Positions 11,370 to 23,596 of a DNA stretch of 64,000 nt are shown piece by piece. The notes under the pieces were generated by a model. The model ran no database searches, had not been told where the DNA came from, and worked only from the letters and a program-made list of their open reading frames with translations. Made by a program: the position numbers and the translations under genes. Position 1 is the first letter of the stretch. Each line of letters starts with the position of its first letter. Source of the stretch: Zingiber officinale (taxonomy: Eukaryota > Streptophyta > Magnoliopsida > Zingiberales > Zingiberaceae); the NCBI RefSeq assembly GCF_018446385.1, contig NC_056005.1:45575461-45639460 (forward strand), in the 5' to 3' direction.

Positions 11370-12414
11370 TAAAATTCAAAGTTTAGTAAGGTATAACAAA
11401 AAAAATGTTGCATAAGTATGGAAATTAAGCATAAATAAACCAATTTGGTGATTTAGTAAATTAAAGATGCTCCCCCTTAATTTAGTCCTCAATTATAAAA
11501 GATTATTAAGTTATGTTTGACTTAACTTTTAACCTTTCTCTCTCCCTTTGACATAAATAAAAAGAATACTATGTAGAGAGAAAATTAACTTGTAAAGATA
11601 GTAATTAAAAAAAACTAAGTTTTAATCTCTTTCAAAAAATTTAACTTTAAGCTCCCCCTAAACTCATCACTTTAACTTTCTTTTTAAAAAATTTAGCTTT
11701 AAAAAGAGTTTCAAACAAAAAACTTATCTTTAAAAGGAGTTTCTTTGCTAAATACTTAGCTTTGAAAATGATTTATTACTTAGCTTTGAAAAGAAATTCC
11801 TTATAAAAATACTTAGCTAAATTCATAGCTTTAAAAGATTTTTCTTAAAAACTTAACTTTAAAGAAGTACTTTATTTAAAAAGTTTAACTTACTTTTTGA
11901 AAAGTACTGACTATCCTTTTAAAAAATATGTAACTTTTTTTTTAAAAAAAAATTAACTTTGAAGAGTATTTTAAAAAAAAAAATTAACTTACTTCTGAAA
12001 AGTACTTACTCACTTTTTGAAAAATACTTTAACTTTACAAAACCTTAACTTTGAAGAAATACTTAAAAAAATAATTTACTTTATGAAAAGTACTTACTCT
12101 CTTTTTAAAAAATATTTAACTTTAAAAAAAGACTTAACTTTGAGGAAGTACTTTTAAAAAAATTTAAATTTAAAATTAAAAAAACTACTTTAACTTAAAA
12201 ATATATTTAACTTTGAAAATTTAAAAAAATACTTTAAATTCAAAAATTTGAATTTGAGATTTTGAAAAAAATACTTTAACTTTGAGAAAATATTTAGCTT
12301 AAAAAATATTTAACTTAACTTAACTCCTTTCACTCCCTCTTAATTAATGCCTTAAAAATTATTTTAAGTAAATTATTTAAGTTTGAGGGTCCTAGAGTGC
12401 AAGCATGAGAAACA
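11370..12414 (-). other. AT-rich non-coding internal region of E, left arm
   Basis: About 1 kb of extremely AT-rich sequence made of loose repeats of an ACTTAACTTTGAAAA type motif, without any open frame of note. F has the same kind of stretch at 48711-50100, in the place where a full SIRE element would carry pol. It ends at the target duplication AAACA (12410-12414) of element D. Confidence 0.75.
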
Positions 12415-12613
12415 TATTGGAACAATCCCAATGGTCAGTGTGATCATGTGTTTTGGTGTTTGGAAAAGGGTTTAAGTTAGGTTTACCCTTATATTTGATA
12501 TATGTATTTGAATTGTATAGGTTTGCAGGATACACATATGACTCAGCTTGATGGCTTCGGGTCCGGTGAAGGATGGAGCATCTGAGGGATCGAGGACAAG
12601 ACATCAAGGACAA

Positions 12614-12840
12614 GAGCCGAGGGAAGCACACTTTGAGGTATATGCCAAGGATGACATTGGGACGAGCCACGGGCTTGAATGCATCCGAGGGACGAGAGCT
12701 AAAGGAAGAAGACTTGAAGGCAAGAGCCGAGGGAATCGACTTTGAGGCATACTCGAAGGATGACATTAGGACGAGCCGTGGGCTTGGGTGCATCCGAGGG
12801 ATGAGAGCCAAAGGAAGTAGGCTTGAAGGTAAGAGATCAA
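12614..12840 (+). repeat. 110-bp tandem repeat in D LTR
   Basis: Two units and a bit. The same register occurs in the right LTR with units starting at 56368 and 56478, so the duplication predates the insertion. Confidence 0.8.
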
Positions 12841-13124
12841 AGCTGCAAGGAAGAGTCAAGTGAGTCGTAAGGGTGAGGGTCCGAGTGCCGAGGGACTATA
12901 CTTGGGGTACTAGTCGACTGATGGAAATGACAGTTGACTGGTACAGTCGATTAGGAGCGAACAGAATGCTTCTATTCACTCGGCCAGTGTGGAGCAGTCG
13001 ATTAGTACTTTCACCAGTCAAATGATATCGAGCCATTGGGTTGTAACAGTCGAATCTCCACAGAGGGCAGTCGACTGGTGGTTTCATTAGTTGATTGGTA
13101 GGTAGGATTTTCCAACCCATGGCA

Positions 13125-13131
13125 TATATAA
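13125..13131 (+). promoter_or_regulatory. TATA box of D LTR
   Basis: TATATAA in GGCATATATAACCAAGG. The right LTR keeps it at 56865-56871, both within GTATATAACCAAGGC-like context. Confidence 0.6.
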
Positions 13132-13544
13132 CCAAGGCTTGGAAGCTTAGTTAAGGTTGATGAAATAGAGGTGGTTAACCCTTATTAGTAGTCTACTAGC
13201 GCCCTACCTTCTCAAGAGTTCTTGTGAGAGTTGTGGTGAGGTTTCTCAACCCACAAGGAGCTACGTAAGCTAGCCGGAGGTCTTCCGGGGAGTAATCCAC
13301 CGACAGATAAGGATCGTCCACCTTACGGGCAGCTGTGGAGTAGGAGCCTTATCTCCGAACCACATAAATCGACAAGTAGCGGTTTGCTTTTTTTTGTCTT
13401 TATTATCTTTAGCTTTTATATTCATATTTGTATTGTTTTTGTATTATTCCGCTGTGCAACTAACAAATATGTAGAAAGCGATCATTTGTGGGGCGTCGTC
13501 TATCCAACCCCCCTTCAAGCTGGCCATACAAGATCTCTAACAAG

Positions 13545-13555
13545 TGGTATCAAAG
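13545..13555 (+). other. Primer-binding site of element D
   Basis: TGGTATCAAAG lies two bases after the LTR end. It is a one-base variant of the initiator Met-tRNA site common in SIRE elements. Confidence 0.8.
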
Positions 13556-13598
13556 TGCAGGACACTCTCCATTGGACTAATTGCCAAGGAAGTAAAAG

Positions 13599-14027
13599 AT
13601 GGTCGACTTGATAGCACCTCCAAAGTTTGAAGGAGGAAGCTTATGTGACATCATGTATTGGATAATGAAGATGGAAGTCTTCTTCAACACGGATTGAGAC
13701 ACTGTGATGGTGATCAAGGATCCATTCAAAGTCCCAAGAGACAAGAAAGGAAAAAGACTCCGACCAAGATATTTGACTGAGGAGCAACAATCATGATCAA
13801 AGGTAAATGATAAGGTAATATCTATTTTGATTGATATATTGCCTAGTGATATGATGAGCCGTGTAGGTGAATAAAAAAATGCCCATGAATTATGGAGCAA
13901 GATAAAGAAGGCTCCATGGGAAGAACCTCTGCCTACACAAGAAGAAGAAGAAGAAGAAAAATCTGAAGAAGAGCATGAAGTGGCTCAAATAGAGGAGGAG
14001 CAACCAGAAGATGTCGTATGTTCAACT
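13599..14027 (+). pseudogene. gag: Gag of element D, first part (split by element C)
   Basis: The ATG at 13599 opens APPKFEGG, then MYWIMKMEVFF, which is the W-X-X-X-M block of the small N-terminal gag domain in SIRE-like elements. The core that follows contains KNAHELWSKIKKAPWE, then an acidic linker rich in Glu. In-frame stops occur at 13695-13697, 13794-13796 and 13872-13874. The frame then runs open to 14027, where element C interrupts it after the TSD CAACT. It resumes in the same codon phase at 53858. The break by C and the stops make it non-functional as it stands. Confidence 0.82.
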
Positions 14028-15424
14028 TGTTGGTGCAATCATGCCCTAGAAGTTTCAATTTGTTGACAATTATTTAAGTTTAGGTTAATACGTTGGATCT
14101 AACATGTATTGTGAGTTTGCAAAAGAAGTTCTTGTAGGTCAGAAAACTGGATGTATAGCAAGAGAAGTCCAAGAAGGTCGAGGACCAGATTCTTGGCAAA
14201 AGAAGTTCTTGTAGGTCAGAAGACTGGATGTAAGGCAAGAGAAGTCCAAGAAGGGTGAGGACCAAATTCTTGGAAAGAGAAGCCCTTGCAGGTCAAAAGG
14301 CTAGATGCAAGGCAGGAAAGTCCAGGGGTATTTATTAAAAGAAATATATATTAATCCACTTGCTATTAATCGAGAAACCAACAATCGATTGGTAAATTGA
14401 TTGAGACGCATGGATATGAAACAGAGTATTCCTGGATCGATCAGCCGATCGATTGGAGTAAGCCAATCGATTGGTCGATCGATTGGAGAAACTTTACGCG
14501 AAACACAGAATGCTCCTGGATCGATCAACCGATCGATTGGAGTAAACCAATCGATCGACCGATTGATTGGTGAAACTTCTGCGCGAGGCACAGAACGCTC
14601 CTGGATTAATCAGCCGATCGATTGGAGTAAACCAATCAATCGACCGATCGATTGGTGAAGCTTCTGCGTGAAGCACAGAACACTCCTGGATTGATCAGCC
14701 AATCGATTGGAGGTATCCAATTGATCGACCAATCAATTCATAAAGGTTCTGCATTTTTATGCTGGAGCATAGCGCATCTGAATCGATTCGTTGATCAATT
14801 GATAAATTCAATCGATTGAGAATAATGTCCCAATCGATTGAGGTTCGAACCAAATAATCTACACTGTTGATCTTGACGTGATAGTGCTCAACGGATACTT
14901 TTGAATCAATTGAAAGACAAACACAATCGATTCACGACGATGATCATGTGAGAAACACCTATATTTGAAGACATTTAAAAAGCTGGAAAAGATGAAACGA
15001 AAGCTCTCACCAAAAAATACACTGTTCTATTGCTCTCAAGTGCTCAAGATCTCTCAAGTGCTCAAGTTCAAGCTCTCTTCTCCATATTTTCAAGTTGTAC
15101 TCTGCAAAGAAGAAGGTATTCTAAGTTTGTAATCATCCTCTTCTTCTTCCTTGTAGTGGTTGTGATCTTTTTCTTTTGGAGAGAGAGAGTTGTAAATCTT
15201 GTAAGGTTTCTCCACCTTCGGTGTAATTCTGAGTAGGAGAAGTTTTATAGTAGAAGAGTGATAGTGGTGTGGATCCTTAGACTAGTCACCTCCTTGAGGA
15301 GGTGGATACCAAGTAAATATAAGAGTTTGAATTGCTTTCAAGTTTCCGCTGTGCACAATCAAGTCAACAAAGAAAATGAAGTGACCCCAACCCCAGGGCC
15401 CCTTTAGCTCAACCGGTGCTAACA
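14028..15424 (+). repeat. 5' LTR of element C (1.40 kb)
   Basis: Starts TGTTGGTGCAATC and ends GTGCTAACA. It contains an 85-bp tandem array (14421-14758) and a pyrimidine-rich region at about 15030-15160, shared with 46980-47110 in the 3' LTR. Frames at 14301-14676 and 15030-15236 are LTR frames. Confidence 0.94.
14421..14758 (+). repeat. 85-bp tandem array of CGATCGATTGG dyads in C LTR
   Basis: Units begin with ACAGA at 14421, 14505, 14590 and 14675, spacing 84, 85 and 85. Each has two or three near-palindromes such as CCAATCGATCGACCGAT. The 3' LTR has three units, at 46484, 46539 and 46624, one of them shortened to 55 bases. It lies upstream of the likely promoter (U3). Confidence 0.9.
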
Positions 15425-15426
15425 AG

Positions 15427-15437
15427 TGGTACAGAGC
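15427..15437 (+). other. Primer-binding site of element C
   Basis: TGGTACAGAGC is the Met-type site with one T missing. It lies two bases after the LTR end. Confidence 0.8.
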
Positions 15438-15492
15438 AACGGTTTGCTTTTGAGGATTCATCGCCAAGAAATCACAAGTTAAGAGCTACAAG

Positions 15493-17116
15493 ATGTCATT
15501 GAAAGAGGGACATAGTACTTCATGGCCACCATTCTATGAAGGCAACAACTTTACTTACTGGAAGAGCCGTATGGAGCACTACTCATGACCGAAATTGATA
15601 TATAGTTTTCAATCACAGAGGGATTCACAGAGCCAACCGAGAATGGAAAAATGCTTGAATCATCAAGGTGGACCGTTAAACACAAGATGAAGGCTCAAAC
15701 AAATGCTAAGGCGATTGTGACTCTTCAATGTGGGTTGAGCTCGGAGCAACTCAACAAGGTTGGATCTTTCAAGAGTGCCAAGGATTTATGGGATAAGCTC
15801 ATTGAGCTAAATGAAGGCACCCAACATTCAAGAATTGCAAAGAGAGATCTCTTAATAAATCAACTTCAGAATTTTACAATGAAGGATGGAGAAACGGTAA
15901 GTTCACTACATGAGAGATTCAAGGAACTCTTAAATGATCTCCATTCAGTTGGAGAGAGTGTGGAAAATCGAGATCTCATAAGGTATGCTCTAAAATCCTT
16001 CCCAAGAAATTCATTATTGTCATCCATGGTGGATGCCTATAAGGTTTCAAGGGATCTGTCAATAGTAGAATCAGATGAATTATTTTGTGAACTTGAATTG
16101 TATGAGCAAGCTAACACAATACACAAAGAGAAAGGTATAGCCTTGGTTGTAGATGAAAAGAGTAAAAAGAAGCACAAGGAAAAGAAGGAGTCATCTTCAG
16201 AATCTGAGCAAGACAATGATAGTGATAGTGATGAAGAGCTATCATCAAGTGAAATGACAAATTTTGTTCGAAGAATGATTAGACATTCAAAGAAGTTTGA
16301 CAAGAAGGATGTTAAAAAAATCTTCAATGATGACAAGAGAAAGGTAAATCTCTTATGGATTCAAAGACTAAGACTGATATAATTTGCTATGAATGCAAGA
16401 AAAAGGGGTACTACAAAATGTGTCCAAAATTAAAGAAGCAAGAAGAAAAGAATAAGAAAAAGAAGAAGGCTTTAAAAGCCACATGAGATGATTCATCCTT
16501 AAGCTCATCGGAAGAAGATGAAAGGAAGAGCTCAAGGCACATGACACTCATGGCCTTAAGCCATGTAGAAGATAGTGAAGATGAAGATAGTCATGGGGAG
16601 GATGTGGAATCTTCAAGTGAGTCATCATCTAGTGATGATGAGGTAATTTCTCCCAAGCTTGATAAGATGTATACCACCATTGCATGCTTAACTAATGCAC
16701 TATCTAAATCAAAAGGCAAGGTTAAAAAGTTGCAAAATGAATTGAAATTACTTAAGAATGAAATTGTGTCATGTGAAACTTGCATGCCTCATGAAAATGA
16801 CATGCATGAATTTGATGATCTTAAAAAGGAAAATGCATCTTTGAAATTACAAGTTGATGATCTTAGAGGTGTTTTAGAAAAGTTTACTTCAAGCTCTAAA
16901 TATTTGGGCATGATTCTAGGAGCTCAAAGGGGTGTGTACAATAAAGAGGGATTAGGGTTTAAATCACAACATAAGGAAATCAAATTCATGTCTCTAATTA
17001 GTAGAAATCATGCTTCAGGGGTTAAGGTTGTTCAAGCTTGGGTACCCAAGCAATTTGTTGTTAACGCTATCAGACCCAAAGTTTGGGTACTAAAACATTT
17101 GGTTTATCGTGTTTAA
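15493..17116 (+). pseudogene. gag: Gag of element C, frameshifted
   Basis: The ATG at 15493 begins MSLKEGHSTSWPPFYEGNN and YWKSRMEHY (small N-terminal WxxxM domain), and stops at 15586-15588. The core continues in another frame from about 15610 (FTEPTENGK) to 16382, with ANAKAIVTLQCGL-like NAKAIVTLQCGL, KDLWDKLIELNEGT and SMVDAYKV (UBN2-type gag). After a shift near 16344 comes a zinc knuckle, CYECKKKGYY, in which the His is Tyr and one spacer residue is lost. An acidic Ser/Glu tract follows, then a coiled coil (about 16680-16900, KKLQNELKLLKNEI), and VVQAWVPK just before the protease. Capsid role by family. At least two frameshifts and a stop at about 16484 disable it. Confidence 0.88.
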
Positions 17117-19481
17117 ACAGGCATGCGCCGAGGGGGAGCATCCAACCACATGGTTCGTAGATAGTGGATTCTCTAGGCACATGACGGGAGACTTTTCAAA
17201 ATTCTCATCATTAAGACACAGAAGTAAATGTACCGTTTCTTTTGGTAATAGTGGTGAATTAAAAGTTATGGTAATAGGAGATATTAGAATTTTTGAAAAA
17301 TTTGTGATAAAAAATGTGTTATTAGTGAAAGGCATGGTCTTTAATCTTCTAAGTGTTAGTCAACTATGTCATTCAGGTTATGGAGTTGAGTTTAACTCAT
17401 CTCAATGCTTAATCAAGCGTAGTGAACTAAACACCATTATCCTCATAGACCATAGAAAAGAAAATATTTATCAAGTTGAGTTATTTAGTGCTACTAATGT
17501 ATTTGCTAAGTGCCTCATGTCTAAAGAAGAGGAGACTTGGCTTTGGCACCGGATACTTGCTCACACCAACATGAGGAATATCAAAAGACTCTCGAAGAAA
17601 GAGCTGGTGCAAGGATTTCCAAAGTTAAAGTTTCAAAAAGATAAAATGTGTGATGCATGTCAACTGGGTAAGCAAACCAAAGCTACCTATAAAGGTAAAA
17701 ATGTTGTAAGTACCTCAAATGCTTTGGAGCTCATTCACATGGATTTGTTTGATAGTAGTAGATATATTTCTTTAAATGGTAGTAGGTATTGCTTTGTGAT
17801 TATGGATGATTATACTAGATATACATGGGTGTTCTTCTTGAAACATAAGGATCAAACTCTAGATACCTTGATTGCTTTTTGTAAAAGGGTAGAAAATGAA
17901 AAGAATCATAAGATAAATAAAATAAGAAGTGATCATGGAGGTGAATTTGAAAATGATAGATTCACAAGTTTTTGTATGGAAAAAGGTTATAAACATGATT
18001 TTTCCACCCCTAGGACTCCTCAACAAAATGGAGTTGTTGAGAAAAAAAATAGGGTTTTGCAAGAGGCTGCTAGGAGCATGTTAAATGAATATTCACTTCA
18101 TAGTTTCCTATGGGCCGAAGCAATTAATACGACTTGTTATGTACAAAATCGAACTTTATTACATAGGTTTCTAGGAAAAACACCTCATGAGTTGTGGTTT
18201 GGTAAACCACCTACAATTAAGCATCTTAGAGTATTTGGATGTAAGGTTTATATTCTAAACACCAAAGATTATTTGGGAAAATTCTCCACTAAGGCGGATG
18301 AGGGCATTCTTGTAGGTTACTCATAGCAAGGCGTATCGAATTTACAACAAAAGATCTAAAGTAGTAGAAGAATCATTAAATGTTGTATTTGAAGAAAATC
18401 CTTCTTTGAACCCTATAAGAACAAACGATGAAGAATTACAATTTGAGTTAGAGAAATTAACACTAAACGAAGGAAATAATCAAGGGGGAAAAATCCAAGA
18501 GAGTGATGGTGAGAAAATTGAAACTTTACCACTTGAACTCGAAATTGTAACAAATCAAGAATCAAGACCTACTAGGATTCATGTAAATCATCCCTTAGAT
18601 CAAGTAGTAGGAGACATCACTCAAGGAGTGAGAACTCGATCTTACTTTAGAAATGAAAGAAGTCAAGTAGCCCTAATCTCTCAAACAGAGCCAAAAACCA
18701 TTGATGATGCCTTGTTTGATCCGGATTGGATTTTAGCAATGCAAGATGAACTATCTCAATTTGAGAGAAGTCAAGTTTGGGATTTAGTTCTTAGGCCTAC
18801 CAACAAATCAATTATTGATATAAAATGAGTCTTTAGAAACAAACTTGATGATAAGGGGATGGTTGTGAGAAATAAAGCTAGATTAGTTGCTAGGGGTTTC
18901 AATCAAATAGAAGGGTTAGATTATGATGAAACTTATGCACCCGTAGTAAGATTGGAGTCTATTAGAATGATGTTGGCCTTTGCCACTCACAAGAGGTTCA
19001 AGTTGTACCAGATGGATGTAAAATCAGCATTTTTAAATGGTGTTCTAAAAGAAGAGGTGTATGTTTAGTAACCATTGGGGTTTGAAAATTTAGAGTATCC
19101 AAATCATGTATATAAACTTAAAAATGCCTTATATGGGCTAAAACAAGCTCTCCGAGCTTGATATGAACGATTATCAACATTTCTAGTATCAAAAGAATTT
19201 CATAGAGGAAAAATTGATCCCACATTATTCTTGAAAAATAGTGGTAATAATATATTTGTGGCCCAAGTATATGTAGATGACATTATTTGTGGTTCCACAA
19301 ATAAAGATTTTTTAAATGACTTCATTAATCACATGGAGAGTGAGTTTGAAATGAGTTTGTTTGGCGAGTTGGCATTTTTCCTAGGTTTACAAATTAAGCA
19401 AACCAAAGAAGGAATTTACATTCATCAATCTAAATATGCCAAATAGCTATTTAAGAAATTTGGAATGGAAAATGCAAAAGA
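17109..19481 (+). pseudogene. pol: Pol of element C, protease to RT (before solo LTR insertion)
   Basis: Protease FVDSG at about 17155. Integrase finger WHRILAH with CDAC (about 17540-17660). DDE core with HMDLF (about 17737), MDDYTRYTW (about 17803) and the Glu of NGVVEKKN (about 18028). The 405-residue frame ends at 18326 and pol resumes after a shift. RT blocks: [16 protein letters not shown] (about 18921), [10 protein letters not shown] (about 19014) and YVDDII (about 19270). Stops: 18826-18828, 19066-19068, 19159-19161 and 19444-19446. The reading frame of RT to RNase H is interrupted by the solo LTR after GMENAKD and rejoins in phase at 21447. Confidence 0.92.
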
Positions 19482-21441
19482 TGTTGGGTTTTTCGGGCCA
19501 CAAAAACCGTTTTTCCGCGTCGCGGAAACCCCGAAAGCCCCATGCCACTGGATCCGTGCGAAGAGTATAGAACAAAAATTTACATGTACGAGTTTATTAA
19601 CTAGATCTACACTTAGATCTACATGTTTAGAAAGTTACCCTTGTTGCGTGCCCTTTGCAAATCCCGCTCGTCCAAGGTATGCCGGATCTCGAGTGTGTTC
19701 AAATGTACACACCTCTAGTAGTATCCACACGAACAAGAAGTGTTCTCTAACACTCAAGGATGGAGAAGAGAACACCACAAGTGTGCTAGCACTTCTTGAT
19801 GCTCTCGGATAGAATTGGAAGATGAAGAAAGGAAAAGAAGAGAACACACTCCTCTACAAACTCTATGTGACTTTCACTAACCTTTCTTCTTGGATTAGAT
19901 TCACTCTCCTTTCTTCTCCCTTGATTGAAACTCATGACCAAGAGAAGATAAAGAGCAACAAGAGAGCTTGAGAAAGAAGATGATGTCAATGTGAGTGAAT
20001 GAAAAATTCATTCTCATTCAAAACCAAAAAGGTAACCCCCATTCTCATTAAATGTGACCATTAAAGAGAATAGATTTGTAACCCCCATGAGGTGGCACAC
20101 TTTGATGATGTGGCACATCATCATTAGTCCTCCTAATGCCAAATCACTAATGATGTGGCAAATAGTCAAGTTAAACTTGACTCTTCCTCTTCCTCTCAAG
20201 TCAAGTCAAACTTGACTTAATCTCTCTCATGGTTGATCTAATCCAATCATTTAATCCAAGCCAATTTAATATAATGAATCTAATTCATTTAATTAAATTG
20301 ATTCAATGAGTCATAATCTAAATTAGACTCATTGAACACATGAATTAACTTGAGTCCAACTCAATTAGCCCAATTAGGATTACTCTTAATCCAATTTGAT
20401 TCATCACATGAATCTAATCCTCTTGGTTCATCATATGAACCTAATCTCCATCCATTTGTTCTTTGTGTGTGACCCAATAGGTTCTTGTAACGTTGGCAAT
20501 ACTCCTAAACCCATTTAGGACCATAAGTAATGAGCGGTATCTAGCAATACATCATTACTACCCAAGTTACAAGAATGTTGAGATCCAACATCACCTTGTG
20601 ACTACTAATTGTGACTTCTCACAATATATGACAAGTGTTCTTCTATCCAAGACATCTAGATTGATCAATGTGAGGCATAGACCGTGTCATCCTCTAATCA
20701 ATCTAAATCTTGAACTCCAAGTAGACTCACTCAATCAAATGAGCTCAATATCTCATATTGACTCATTTGGGCATGGCCATGCACTTCGTGGTCTCACTCT
20801 ATCAAGAATATCGATGTCACTCCCGTCATATAGGAGGGATAGATATCATCTACATCACTCACATCCCTTCGCATAATTTGTTACATACCCAGTAATCGCC
20901 TTTATAGTCCACCCAGTTACGGGTGACGTTTGACGAAACTAAAGTACATAACTCCTTATGTAGGGAATCATGGTGACTTCAGATCTAAGGACTAGTAGTC
21001 ATACTAATAGCCACATGAGAAAGTATATGACACTCATATAACGATCCATGATACTTTCTCATGGCGGATCATTCAGTATACATTCTCTAATGCATACCCA
21101 TGTGTCAACTTGATATCTCTATATCCATGACTTGTGAGATCAAGTCATCGAGTTAACCTACATGCTAGTCTTATTGCATTAACATTGTCCCTGAATGTTA
21201 ATACTCGACTAGGAATGATTAAGAGTAGTGTTCCCTATATCATCTCACTATCGATTCAACCAATCGATTGATATAGGTAAGAACTTTTCTACTCAAGGAC
21301 GTTATTATACTTAGTTTATTTGGCACCAATACAAGTAAGTATAATAACCAAAAATCAAATGTCTTTATTTATATATAGAATATGATACAACAAGTCCATA
21401 ATACAATCATCAAATGATTGGCTCTAGGGCTCTAGCTAACA
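19482..21441 (-). mobile_element. Solo LTR of an Angela-type copia element, in RT of element C
   Basis: The plus strand starts TGTTGGG and ends CTAGCTAACA. It is the inverted relative of the LTR of element A: both carry the TCGCGGAAACCCCGAA block at one end and the GGCTCTAGGGCTCTA block at the other. It is 1.96 kb with no internal sequence. The target duplication AAAGA is perfect (19477-19481 and 21442-21446). It is about 150 bp longer than the LTR of A, mainly around 19690-19990. It most likely arose by LTR-LTR recombination. Frames at 19465-19812, 20014-20199 and 20493-20876 belong to it and are not genes. Confidence 0.95.
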
Positions 21442-21446
21442 AAAGA

Positions 21447-22180
21447 TATATCTACTCCCATGGCCACTAATACTAAATTAGATAAAGATCTTGAGGGGAA
21501 AGAGGTTAACTCTAAGGTGTATCGTAGTGCTATAGGAAGTCTTCTTTATCTCATGGCTAGTAGACCCGATATACTTTTTGCTGTGGGTATATGTGCAAGG
21601 TATCAATCTTGTACCAAGGAGTCCCATTTGAGTGTCGTTAAGCGAATTCTCTGATATCTCAAGGGAACTCAAAATGTTGGCCTTTGGTATCCTCGAACTG
21701 AAACTTTTGACCTAGTGGGATATATCGATTCTGATTATGCCAGATACAAATTGAATCACAAAAGCACTAGTGGTGGTTGTCAATTTCTAGGATCCTCTCT
21801 AGTAATTTGGTCAAGTAGAAAATAACATTGTATAAGTCTCTCCACAAACCGAAGCGGAATATATTACCATGGGAGAGTGTGCATCATAATTATTGTGGAT
21901 GACCCATACTCTAGAGGACTATAAACTTACCTACAATAATGTTCAAGTTCTTTGTGATAATATGAGTACAATCAACTTGACCAAAAATCCTGTCCATCAT
22001 TCAAGAACAAAACACATAGAGGTTAAACATCATTTTATCCGTGATCATGTTACTCAAGGTGACATTGTTCTAAATTATATTGAGTCAAAATCAAACTTAG
22101 CTGATATCTTCACTAAACTTCTTCCCGAAGTTGAATTTAGTTCTCTTAGAAGGAAATTGGGAATGTGTTGTATTGATTAA
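21447..22180 (+). pseudogene. pol: Pol of element C, end of RT and RNase H
   Basis: It continues the C pol in phase once the solo LTR and one AAAGA are ignored. YRSAIGSLLYLMASRPDI is the copia block linking RT to RNase H. RNase H then gives YIDSDYA, STSGGCQFLG, TEAEYI (about 21856), LCDNMSTINL, RTKHIEVKHHF and LADIFTK. Stops occur at 21652-21654 and 21823-21825, with a frameshift at about 21838 that moves the rest to the 21893-22180 frame, plus a stop at 21887-21889. The end, MCCID then TAA, is the usual pol C-terminus of this lineage. Confidence 0.92.
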
Positions 22181-23328
22181 ATCACATCCTCCATGATCAC
22201 TTCATAGGTAAAGTTCTTGAAGTTCTCTTAACCTTAATTTTGCCTCTCACTAAAACATAGGATTGTTGTCTTGATAATGTTTAGATGGGGGTGAGAGGTT
22301 AGGGGCATTTCTCTTGGTCATAATACTTGTTATGATGCATTATTTTGGTCAAGAAAGGTGGATTTCATATGAAACTTTCATTTGTCCAATCATAGGGAAA
22401 GTAAATGTACAAATCATGTGCATTTAGCCCAAATATTATGATTGGAAATTTCTATTTTGAAATACATATCAAACTCATTTTTGAAAAATCCTGTTGAAGG
22501 TTGTGTTTGGATAAGAGTTACTATTGCATCATTAGATACGAACTTACAAAAAAAAACTGAAGTTTTAGATGATTTCCAATTATGTGTCAATCTTCGGACA
22601 CAAGGATCATTTTCGTCAACACTTATTTTTCCCTGATCATAGAAGACATATGTAGTGTCTACCCAATATTTCATGATTTTTTGATTAGTATATAATTATT
22701 GGTGCATTTATGACACTCGACTATGAAAATAATCAGAACTACAACATTATCAGAAATCTCAATCGATTGGTCAATTGATTGGGAAGCTCGCGCCTCACCC
22801 ACAAAGCGTCGCTGAATTGATCACTGGATCGATTCAGCAAGTATCAATAGATCGGGCGATCGATTGAGCTGCATGTCTGAATCGCACAGAAGCTTTGTGA
22901 ATTGATCGGTCAATTGATTCACTTGCTCTCAATCGATCGGGTGATTGATTGGGGAATTTGAAATTCAACCTAAAGCGCTGTTGACCTAAGTCTCTTCTCA
23001 CTTCAAACCTTTCTCTCTCTCGACTCGTCCTGTTCCCTAATTTGGGTGATTTCTCCGGTGATTCTCCCAACCTTGTCGGCTGTCTTCTCCAACACCGAGT
23101 GCTCTTTTTTCTTTCCTCTCCCACTTCCGCTCTCCTCCTCTCGGTGAACAGGGCTTGAAGTCACTGTCTTCATCGTCTCCTCGTCGCAGAACTCACGTTG
23201 CAGAATCCAAACCCTAAGTAACTTGTACACTTTTTCCTTTACTTTCTCTCTAAACTTTGCTTCTATAATCTGAATGTTGCTAATCTTATTGTGTTTTTTG
23301 CTGCATTTCATTCATGCATCATATGCAT
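22181..23328 (+). other. Post-pol spacer of element C
   Basis: 1.15 kb without a convincing ORF. At 22750-22960 it repeats the CAATCGATTG-type dyads of the LTR of C. From about 22985 to 23215 it is pyrimidine-rich and GC-richer, then the sequence CCTAAGTAACTT could be a splice donor (GTAACT at 23216). The gypsy element inserts after TGCAT (23324-23328). In SIRE elements this region holds the start of the env-position ORF; I cannot identify its ATG here. Confidence 0.5.
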
Positions 23329-23596
23329 TGATGTGCATAGATTATAAACACCTTTTATGCATATTTGGACACACGTTCACATACTTTGCACATGCTTTGT
23401 CTACGTATTTTCGTACTTCTAGCTTTCCTTTTAGCATATTTACTCTTTTTGTTCGGATATCTGCTTTTGTGCATTTTCTGTACACAGGAGTTGAATTTAG
23501 TGAAGGATTCATGTTCGAGGTCAAATCTGCAAGCGAAGCTAGAGAGGAAGGCGTCATCCCTTAACCTCACATGACCCTGCCATGGGGGGTTGCCCA

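Larger units (their letters stand above)
12415..13542 (+). repeat. 5' LTR of element D
   Basis: Starts TATTGGAACAATCCC (the right LTR has TGTTGAAGCAATCCC) and ends CTCTAACA before the primer site. It has about two tandem 110-bp units, starting at 12614 and 12724 with GAGCCGAGGGA, and further on GTCGACTGG-type dyads at about 12910-13100. The frames at 12392-12863 are products of the repeats. Confidence 0.9.

Noticed and set aside
12392-12859. 155-residue minus-strand frame
   Set aside because: It crosses the E/D junction and the 110-bp LTR repeat; the counterpart at 56157-56613 has a different frame structure.
14301-14676. Repetitive Ser/Ile/Asp-rich frames on both strands
   Set aside because: They are translations of the 85-bp CGATCGATTGG array in the LTR of C, open on both strands because of the palindromes.
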